A stretch of 18,343 bases of DNA from an uncultured Lachnospiraceae bacterium (GTDB taxonomy: Bacteria > Bacillota > Clostridia > Lachnospirales > Lachnospiraceae), in the NCBI GenBank assembly GCA_900544445.1, contig UQVK01000082.1, positions 1 through 18,343 of the forward strand, in the 5' to 3' direction. The position numbers and the translations under genes were made by a program. Within the stretch, counting starts at the first letter, position 1, and each line of letters opens with the position of its first letter. A model generated the notes under the pieces. It searched no databases. It saw only the letters and a list, made by a program, of their open reading frames with translations, and was not told the origin of the DNA. Of the stretch, positions 13,009-18,343 are shown piece after piece.

Positions 13009-14916
13009 TCACAACGGAAGGATCACCAGCTTCGCTTCCCGGTTCAGCGGATTTCTGTTTCGATAGTCGAAGAGCACGAAGTATTTGGAGGCTCCGTCAT
13101 TTCCGGCTTCCTCTTTTCTTTTCCCGCTCTCTTCCCATACCGGAAGGCTGAAGCATTCCACGTGGGTCATGCGCGCCATCTGCCGGGAATCATAGCCCGC
13201 CTGCACGTATTCCGCCAGAAAACGGGGATTTTTCTCCTCTTCCCGGTAAAAACGGCTGATTTTTTCCTTCGCCTCTTCCTCCTGACGGAAGGGAGGGGCA
13301 AAATCCGGCCGGCTCTTCGCGTTCTCCCGCAGATAAAGATCCAGGGTCAGAAGCTGCCGCCAGAGTTCCTCCTTTTCGGGAGCCGACTGCAGGGCAAATT
13401 CCAGAAGGGCCTGATAGCGGTACATGCGGGAAGGGCTCTGCCGGAACAGCCCCCGCCTGTCATAAAAATCCGCCAGAGCGCGGTACATCTCAAAGGGCGA
13501 AGAAAAGCAGCGCTCCAGGACCGGAAGGGTATGCGTAAACTGGGCGCTGTTGTAATACAGCTCCACCATCTCCTCCACCCGCTTTAACATCAGAATATCC
13601 GCATAGGAAATCCAGCGGGTAAAAAGCACCTCATAGGGCGGAAAATCCGTGTACGCGATCCCGTATTCATCCGCTTTTTCGTGCATATGGGACCCCTTCA
13701 GCACCTTCAGAAAGCCCAGCTGCAGCTGATCCGGCCTGCAGGCATAAACATCATTGAAGGAGCGCCGAAAGCTTTCCATGTTCTCCAGCGGAAGCCCGGC
13801 GATCAGATCCAGGTGGATGTGGATGTTCCTCCCTTCCCGAATCCTTTCCACAATTTCCTTCAGCCGCTCCCAGTCAGCCATGCGCCGGATCTCCTTCAGG
13901 GTATCCGGATTGGTGGACTGCACGCCGATTTCCAGCTGTACCAGGCCAGGACGAAGGCTGCGAAGCAGCGCCAGCTCCTCCTCCGTCAGGATATCTGCCG
14001 CGATCTCAAAATGGAAATTGGTGACACCATTGTCATGCTCCCGGATATAGCTCCAGATTTCCATGGCATGGGAATGGCTGCAGTTAAAGGTGCGGTCCAC
14101 AAACTTGACCTGCGGCACCTTTTCGTCCAGGAAAAACTGAAGTTCCTTCTTGACCAGTTCCACATTCCGAAAACGCACCGTTTTATCAATGGAGGACAGA
14201 CAATAGCTGCACCGGTATGGGCAGCCGCGGCTGGATTCGTAATAGATGATGCGATCCTGAAAATCGGTGATTCCATTCTGCTCCCCGTAAAAGAAGGGAA
14301 TCTCATCGAGAGCCACAGCCTGCCTCCCCGGCGTTCTTCTCACAACGCCGCCCGGCTGGGTGCGGTAAGCAATGCCACAGATCTGATCCGGCAGGGGCCA
14401 TGCGGGAGTTTCTTCCGAACTGTCGGGAGCTTTCACGGAAATCCCGGCGGATTCTGCAGAAAATTCCGGTGCGGAAGGCAGCGCGTCCGCATACAGTTCT
14501 ATCAGTTCCCGGAAGGTTTCTTCCCCTTCCCCGATCATGACACCCGCCGCCAACGGAAGTGCGGAAAGGGTTGCCTCCGGGTCATAGGAGACCTCCGGCC
14601 CGCCCAGCCAGACCGGAACACGCGGCAGTACCTTGGAAAGTTCGCGGATCAGATCAAACACCATCCCCCGGTTCCAGATATAACACGAAAAGCCGACCGC
14701 ATCGGGCTTTTTCCCGTAAAGGTCGGCAAGAATCTCCCAGAAGGGCTGGTTGATGGTATATTCTGCGATTTCGATTTCAGCCCGGGCAGTGCCGCCTGAA
14801 GATGCCGGATCGCCGGACGGCGAGGAGCAGAAGCGTTCCGCATAGGCGCGCAGGCTGTAGACGGCGGGGTTGGAATGTATGTATTTGGCATTGACGGCTG
14901 CGAGGAGGAAGCGCAT
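13009..14916 (-). CDS. B12-binding-domain radical SAM protein, DUF4080 type
   Basis: This is a 635-residue enzyme. Residues 1-140 resemble a cobalamin-binding Rossmann domain (LLAAVNAKYIHSNPAVYSLR at the start, VGFSCYIWN at 74-82, LGGPEVSYDP at 104-113). The radical SAM core follows, with the 4Fe-4S cysteines C232, C236 and C239 in SSRGCPYRCSYC and FHFEIAADIL at 301-310, then a C-terminal DUF4080 region. Such proteins cleave S-adenosylmethionine to make a radical; the substrate of this subfamily is unknown. A 40-residue proline/serine/alanine-rich insert (about 145-185) lies between the domains. ATG at 14916 gives the canonical N-terminus; a GTG at 14961 has no ribosome site. It follows the DUF4276 gene by 67 bp without a clear promoter between. 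Confidence 0.9.
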   Translation of the reverse strand: MRFLLAAVNAKYIHSNPAVYSLRAYAERFCSSPSGDPASSGGTARAEIEIAEYTINQPFWEILADLYGKKPDAVGFSCYIWNRGMVFDLIRELSKVLPRVPVWLGGPEVSYDPEATLSALPLAAGVMIGEGEETFRELIELYADALPSAPEFSAESAGISVKAPDSSEETPAWPLPDQICGIAYRTQPGGVVRRTPGRQAVALDEIPFFYGEQNGITDFQDRIIYYESSRGCPYRCSYCLSSIDKTVRFRNVELVKKELQFFLDEKVPQVKFVDRTFNCSHSHAMEIWSYIREHDNGVTNFHFEIAADILTEEELALLRSLRPGLVQLEIGVQSTNPDTLKEIRRMADWERLKEIVERIREGRNIHIHLDLIAGLPLENMESFRRSFNDVYACRPDQLQLGFLKVLKGSHMHEKADEYGIAYTDFPPYEVLFTRWISYADILMLKRVEEMVELYYNSAQFTHTLPVLERCFSSPFEMYRALADFYDRRGLFRQSPSRMYRYQALLEFALQSAPEKEELWRQLLTLDLYLRENAKSRPDFAPPFRQEEEAKEKISRFYREEEKNPRFLAEYVQAGYDSRQMARMTHVECFSLPVWEESGKRKEEAGNDGASKYFVLFDYRNRNPLNREAKLVILPL

Positions 14917-14983
14917 ATGGTACCATTTCCTTTCTGAAATATTCGCATAAGGCCAGAGCACCGGAGCCGAAAATCTTCTTCCC

Positions 14984-15676
14984 TCAGCCTTCTGTAATCC
15001 TTTTCATTCGTTCGATCCATTCCGAAAAATGGGGACATTTTTCCCTGATTCGGTCTATCGTAATAAACTCCAGCCACTCGGCAGGCAGATCCCCTTTCTG
15101 ATACGCAACAGCCTGCATTATTCTTTTCGAAGGTGCCGTATCCGGGCCGTGATTAATTTCTTCCGGGGGAATGTTCTTTGTCTCTTCGTACAGTCGGTCA
15201 ATACTGTGAATATCTTCTTCCTCCAGATAATCATATTTTAAGACCCGAATGTCCGTATACAATAACGCCTCAAATTCATGAAGCTGAATATATGGAAGAA
15301 ACCTGTCCTCTGATATGCCGGGGAGCTCCGATAAAATATCGTCTTTCATTGCCCTTTCCAACATCTCTGCTCCCATACAATGGTTCTGATACAGTCTGGC
15401 ATTTTGATATTGAGGAAAATCTCCCGGAAGCCGGAAAAAGTCAAACATTGTTGAAACATAAGCCTCTTTATCACTCAGAAGCCAGTTTTTAATATCTCTT
15501 TTTGCCTTTCCATATGAGGTCAGACCTCCTCTGTACTCATAATTCGACTGTCTGTCGGTGCTTGTCAGCACACACCTGGCATCCAGAACAGGATTTCCGC
15601 CAAAATACTGGTTCAGTGTATTTTTTACAAATCTCAGTTCACTCTGTCCCTCTGTTATCACATTGATCCGTATCAT
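14984..15676 (-). CDS. DUF4276 family protein, TOPRIM-like partner of the AAA ATPase
   Basis: This 230-residue protein has the DUF4276 signature: ITEGQSELRFV near the N-terminus (E9, the TOPRIM-type glutamate), STMFDFFRLPGDFP (D79), and RFLPYIQLHEFEALLY (about 125-140, with H133 and E134). DUF4276 proteins are thought to be TOPRIM-fold nucleases or effectors working with an OLD-like ATPase; pairs like this are listed among AbiL-type phage-defence systems (from memory). ATG at 15676 overlaps the ATPase stop by four bases and gives the standard N-terminus; a longer reading from 15739 is rejected. Base composition is visibly lower in G+C than the flanking genes (24 of 60 at 15481-15540 against 37 of 60 at 13441-13500), a sign of transfer. 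Confidence 0.88.
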   Translation of the reverse strand: MIRINVITEGQSELRFVKNTLNQYFGGNPVLDARCVLTSTDRQSNYEYRGGLTSYGKAKRDIKNWLLSDKEAYVSTMFDFFRLPGDFPQYQNARLYQNHCMGAEMLERAMKDDILSELPGISEDRFLPYIQLHEFEALLYTDIRVLKYDYLEEEDIHSIDRLYEETKNIPPEEINHGPDTAPSKRIMQAVAYQKGDLPAEWLEFITIDRIREKCPHFSEWIERMKRITEG

Positions 15677-16797
15677 ACCGGCAGTCCTCCGAGTACATTT
15701 TTCTCCCAAAGCTCTCCAAGCGAATAGTCGTTCAACCACTCTTTCAGCTCATCCGACGTATGGCGGCGCAGCACACTTGCCTGACGCCCCGGATCATACT
15801 CTGCCGTTATAATATCATCACAGGTAAAATGATTTAAAAGAAGCGGTGACTGCGTGGACACAATAATCTGCGATGTCTTATTTGCCATTCGAATCTCTCT
15901 GGCAAGAACAGAAATTGCATATGGATGCAGTCCAATTTCCGGCTCATCCAGTATAATGGTCATAGGCGCCGAAACAGAAGGCTGCAGCAATAACGTTGTC
16001 AGGGCAATAAATCTTAAAGCCCCATCTGAAAGCTGATGCGGTCCGAACACCTCTTCTGCCCCGTTCTGCACCCAGTTCAGACTGATATACCCATTTTCAT
16101 CGGGTTCCAGTACGAAATCATAAAACTGTGGCAAAATCATTCTGACATATCGGACAATGCGCTGATAATAAGCATACTCCGCTTCATTTTTCTTCAATCG
16201 ATATAGGAAACCTGCCAGATTTCCTCCATCCGCCCGCAGATATCCTCCATCGGCAGTATTTGTGCTGCTGCGGATACGGGAACTGATAGAAGTATCGTTA
16301 AAATGAAATATTTTCAGCCTTTCCAGACATCCCCGAAGCGTTCTTACGGTCACATCACCAGAATCCGCCACACCAGCTTCAAAATGTCCTACTCCAAAAT
16401 CCTGAACATAAGGACTGGAATATCTCTGATCCTGATATTCCATCTTTTCCTCCGCGAAAAAGAGCTGATTGGTAGCGCTTAATTCCAACGCAAATGAATA
16501 TTGATCCGTTTTCCCTCCCGTCAGGTCCTGCAGCAGAAGGTCTCCGCGAATCTGATCTGTATTCTTTGGCCCGAAATACATAAGGGAATTCCCGCCGCCC
16601 TGTCTGGATACGTAACTGCGCAGTCCACGCGTCATCATATAAGAAATCATTTCAAGAAAAGAGACCAGATTACTTTTTCCCGCACCGTTCGCCCCAATGA
16701 TAATATTCAGTTTTTGAAAATCTATCGTATTTTTTTCGAAATCATTATCATAAGAACGATAGCCCGCCAATGACAGACGTTTCAGGTATGTTCCCAT
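15673..16797 (-). CDS. OLD/AAA_21-type ABC ATPase of a putative defence pair
   Basis: This is a 374-residue SMC/ABC-like ATPase. Walker A is GANGAGKSN (35-43), the signature is QLSDGALRF (255-263), Walker B is TIILDEPEIGLHP (280-292, with D284 and E285), and the switch region is STQSPLLL (314-321). The middle part (about 60-240) is the variable insert that replaces a coiled coil in AAA_21 proteins. Such ATPases act as sensors that gate a toxic partner, here the DUF4276 protein encoded immediately after with an ATGA overlap. It has its own promoter 95 bp upstream and a repeat-rich leader. The domain call is firm; the defence role is inferred from the pairing and composition. Confidence 0.9.
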   Translation of the reverse strand: MGTYLKRLSLAGYRSYDNDFEKNTIDFQKLNIIIGANGAGKSNLVSFLEMISYMMTRGLRSYVSRQGGGNSLMYFGPKNTDQIRGDLLLQDLTGGKTDQYSFALELSATNQLFFAEEKMEYQDQRYSSPYVQDFGVGHFEAGVADSGDVTVRTLRGCLERLKIFHFNDTSISSRIRSSTNTADGGYLRADGGNLAGFLYRLKKNEAEYAYYQRIVRYVRMILPQFYDFVLEPDENGYISLNWVQNGAEEVFGPHQLSDGALRFIALTTLLLQPSVSAPMTIILDEPEIGLHPYAISVLAREIRMANKTSQIIVSTQSPLLLNHFTCDDIITAEYDPGRQASVLRRHTSDELKEWLNDYSLGELWEKNVLGGLPV

Positions 16798-16833
16798 AAT
16801 TTCCTCTCATTTTACAATATAAACATTTAAACT

Positions 16834-16883
16834 TTGAACAACTATATATAGTCTACACTATATATATTCTCTACGCTATATAT
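16834..16883 (-). repeat. Three TA-rich direct repeats in the leader of the ATPase-DUF4276 operon
   Basis: Read on the minus strand, ATATATAGCGTAGAGA (16883-16868), ATATATAGTGTAGACT (16865-16850) and ATATATAGTTGTTCAA (16849-16834) begin 18 and 16 bp apart. The first two match at 13 of 14 leading positions. ACTATATATAGT at 16841-16852 is also a perfect palindrome. They lie between the predicted transcription start and the ribosome site, so they could be an operator array for a repressor. Confidence 0.65.
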
Positions 16884-16892
16884 TCTTCCGTC

Positions 16893-16921
16893 AGTATACC
16901 CTAATCTCCCCGCTTTATCAA
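16893..16921 (-). promoter_or_regulatory. Sigma-A promoter of the ATPase-DUF4276 operon
   Basis: On the minus strand TTGATA (16921-16916), a 17-bp spacer and TATACT (16898-16893) are present, predicting a start near 16886 and a leader of about 90 bases. The genes therefore have an independent transcription unit. Confidence 0.75.
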
Positions 16922-16939
16922 CCTTGGCACAGAAAAATA

Positions 16940-16985
16940 GCCGCTATGAAAACCTTTTTGCCCTAACATCGGTTTTCATAACGGC
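16940..16985 (-). terminator. Intrinsic terminator of the esterase gene
   Basis: Fifteen bases (16940-16954) pair with 16971-16985 with one mismatch around a 16-base loop. On the minus strand the stem is followed by TATTTTTCT. It separates the esterase gene from the promoter of the ATPase operon. Bases 16986-17032 hold only T/C-rich spacer. Confidence 0.8.
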
Positions 16986-17032
16986 CCTGTTTTCAGCGTC
17001 CGCTTTCTTCCCTTTTTTTCCTCGAATATATG

Positions 17033-18079
17033 CTATTTCCGCATATATTCCATAAAATGCCCCCAGTCCTCCCGGCTCAGATAATGCGTCCCGGCCCGCA
17101 GGTGATATCCGATCTCTCCCTCTCCGAAACAGTCGCCGGGAACCGGATCTCTGTCCGGGCGGATGAAGCCTTTCAGCCCCATATTCCGATAATATTCCCC
17201 GGCGGCAATACAGGAAAGGTATTCATTCTCCGGATCTGCCCAGCAGTCCTGCGAAGCGCTCGCCACATAGACGCGGCGGGGCGCAATGGCAGCGAGGAGG
17301 AAATGCTGGTCAAAGGGCATGGTATCCTCCTGTTCCGCATAGGTTCCATACTTTTCACAGAACCAGTATGGAAAATTCTGATAAATTTTCCCCACTGTCT
17401 CGCCCTTCGTTCCTCTGGCCAGCGCCGCGCCGCTGCACCCGGAATCGTTGGAAAATGCACAGAAAAAGCGCTCATCCAGCGCTCCCGCAAGAAGCGCGGT
17501 CTTTCCCAGCCGGGAATGTCCCACCACGCCGATGCGGTCATGGTCAATCTCCGGAACCGTACAGGCATAGTCCATAACCCGGCCTGCCGCCCAGGCCCAC
17601 AGACCGATCTTCCCGCACTGTGTTTTTCCTCTTTTTTCATCAGGATAGATCATCCCTGCCAGTCCGTTGGTGAAATCCCCATCGTCAGAGGTCACATCCT
17701 GATAACAGAAATGAAGCACCGCAAAACCGTTATCCAGAATTTCTTCCGCCGGGAAGGACAGATCCGGGATCCGGTCCGTAAAGCTGATATAAAGGAAGCA
17801 GGGAACCGACTTTCCTTCTTCCCGCGCCTCTGCTCCTGCCGGGTACATCAGAGACACCGGGAAGGAAAAAATCCCATTTCCGGTATTGCAGTTCAGCTTC
17901 AGCTTTTTCAGCACCGCTTTTCCCGCGCAGAAACTTCTGTCCTCCGATTCCACATCAGCGGTTACTCCCACGGGCGGCCCCGGCAGGAAACCATATTCCT
18001 CCGAAAGAAGGAGATTCAGGATTTCTGTCCGTTCCAGGTTATCCGGCATGGGAAGGTTTTTCAATAATTCAGAATTCAT
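17033..18079 (-). CDS. Alpha/beta-hydrolase, glucuronoyl/acetylxylan esterase-like
   Basis: This 348-residue cytoplasmic hydrolase has no signal peptide. The nucleophile elbow GVVGHSRLGKTALLAGALDERF carries S189; the S-R-x-G-K sequence after it is typical of CE15-like glucuronoyl esterases. FSNDSGCSGAALARGTKGE, MPFDQHFLLAAIAPRRVYVASA and a C-terminal GTHYLSREDW (H332, likely catalytic) follow in the same order as in that group. It probably removes ester groups from uronic-acid-containing oligosaccharides after uptake. GGAGGG four bases before ATG fixes the start. It is divergent from the putative GH88/GH105 gene, which supports a role in pectin or glucuronoxylan breakdown. The bond cleaved is inferred only. 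Confidence 0.82.
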   Translation of the reverse strand: MNSELLKNLPMPDNLERTEILNLLLSEEYGFLPGPPVGVTADVESEDRSFCAGKAVLKKLKLNCNTGNGIFSFPVSLMYPAGAEAREEGKSVPCFLYISFTDRIPDLSFPAEEILDNGFAVLHFCYQDVTSDDGDFTNGLAGMIYPDEKRGKTQCGKIGLWAWAAGRVMDYACTVPEIDHDRIGVVGHSRLGKTALLAGALDERFFCAFSNDSGCSGAALARGTKGETVGKIYQNFPYWFCEKYGTYAEQEDTMPFDQHFLLAAIAPRRVYVASASQDCWADPENEYLSCIAAGEYYRNMGLKGFIRPDRDPVPGDCFGEGEIGYHLRAGTHYLSREDWGHFMEYMRK

Positions 18080-18114
18080 ATGCCCTCCATGATATATCGT
18101 TAGCAGTTACGTTC

Positions 18115-18143
18115 AGTATACTGCCGGGGATTGTATTTTTCAA
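18115..18143 (-). promoter_or_regulatory. Sigma-A promoter of the esterase gene
   Basis: On the minus strand TTGAAA (18143-18138), a 17-bp spacer and TATACT (18120-18115) predict a start near 18108, 30 bases before the ATG. Confidence 0.78.
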
Positions 18144-18154
18144 TTTCTGACGAA

Positions 18155-18200
18155 GAGAAAAATTTCTCCCCGTATATTACTTTTCCGCAATAGCCGGAAA
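18155..18200. promoter_or_regulatory. Two small inverted repeats between divergent promoters
   Basis: GAGAAA-AA-TTTCTC (18155-18168) and TTTCCG-N7-CGGAAA (18182-18187 and 18195-18200) lie between the leftward esterase promoter and the rightward promoter at 18205. The second ends five bases before the rightward -35. Either could bind a shared sugar-responsive regulator. Confidence 0.45.
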
Positions 18201-18204
18201 CCGT

Positions 18205-18233
18205 TTGACGCCCGATATATGAACTTCTATAAT
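18205..18233 (+). promoter_or_regulatory. Sigma-A promoter of the rightward partial gene
   Basis: TTGACG (18205-18210), a 17-bp spacer and a perfect TATAAT (18228-18233) predict transcription from about 18240, 30 bases before the ATG at 18270. Confidence 0.85.
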
Positions 18234-18269
18234 GAAAGCAAAAACAAAGGGAGATAAGATCCGGCAGAT

Positions 18270-18343
18270 ATGGAAAACACAGAAATAATCCAGAAAGTAA
18301 AAACCGCCCTCCTCTCCATGCAGCGTCATTCCTGGGAACAGGG
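18270..18343 (+). CDS. Start of a putative GH88/GH105-type unsaturated glycuronyl hydrolase (cut by window)
   Basis: Only 24 codons are inside the window. The frame opens MENTEIIQKV and continues with LLSMQRHSWEQG; a helix followed by W-E-Q-G is how many clostridial GH88/GH105-type proteins begin. Those enzymes remove unsaturated uronic acids from pectin or glycosaminoglycan fragments. A near-perfect promoter lies 37 bp upstream, so a real gene is likely, but the ribosome site (AGGGAG, about 16 bases from ATG) is oddly far and no other in-frame start exists after the stop at 18255. The family call is tentative. Confidence 0.5.
   Translation, partial: MENTEIIQKVKTALLSMQRHSWEQ

Noticed and set aside
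16834..16883. Repeats as a ToxIN-type RNA antitoxin or a CRISPR array
   Set aside because: Units are only 16-18 bp, TA-rich and imperfect, without spacers, and the downstream genes are not a ToxN-like nuclease or cas genes.
17030..18067. 345-residue rightward frame opposite the esterase
   Set aside because: Covers the esterase almost exactly on the other strand; the minus-strand frame has the nucleophile motif, ribosome site, promoter and terminator.

Overview
The window looks like a chromosomal piece of a fibre-degrading gut Firmicute, most likely Lachnospiraceae. This is inferred from the gene families (GH127, GH3 of the BglB type, VanW/G5 protein, DUF4080 radical SAM, DUF378), the strong AGGAGG-type ribosome sites, sigma-A promoters with 17-bp spacers, and moderately high G+C outside one island. 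I cannot name the genus. No rRNA, tRNA, CRISPR array or transposase was seen.

Region 1 (1-5640) is a sugar-use locus. A GH127 beta-L-arabinofuranosidase (cut by the left edge, probably only a few residues short) and a GH3 glycosidase are read leftward. Divergent from them is an AraC-type sensor-regulator. The shared regulatory region carries a 12-bp palindrome over the araC -35, an inverted repeat around the GH3 -10, and a 14-bp direct repeat in the araC leader.

Region 2 (5674-6303) holds a small DUF378 membrane protein gene and, beside it, what reads as a complete type I toxin-antitoxin module. It encodes a 27-residue hydrophobic toxin whose Shine-Dalgarno is locked in a hairpin. The 5' and 3' ends of its mRNA are complementary over about 27 pairs. 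A convergent antisense RNA of about 97 nt has its own extended -10 promoter and terminator. This is the most interesting non-obvious structure in the window.

Region 3 (6313-9515, leftward) runs AIR-synthase/HypE-like protein, Lrp/AsnC regulator, class I aminotransferase and TrmL tRNA methyltransferase. The last three overlap by ATGA junctions. Region 4 (9653-11452, leftward) is a 34-residue membrane peptide followed by a secreted VanW/G5 cell-wall protein, under a near-consensus promoter. Region 5 (11487-14916, leftward) contains a DUF4080 radical SAM protein, endonuclease III and a DnaQ-like exonuclease.

Region 6 (14984-16921, leftward) is an A+T-richer two-gene cassette: an OLD/AAA_21-type ATPase followed by a DUF4276 (TOPRIM-like) protein, joined by an ATGA overlap. 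It has its own promoter and a leader with three TA-rich direct repeats. It resembles AbiL-like phage-defence pairs. Region 7 (16940-18343) is an alpha/beta-hydrolase of the glucuronoyl/acetylxylan esterase kind, divergent from the start of what looks like a GH88/GH105-type unsaturated glycuronyl hydrolase, with two small inverted repeats between the promoters. This suggests a second polysaccharide (pectin or xylan) locus.
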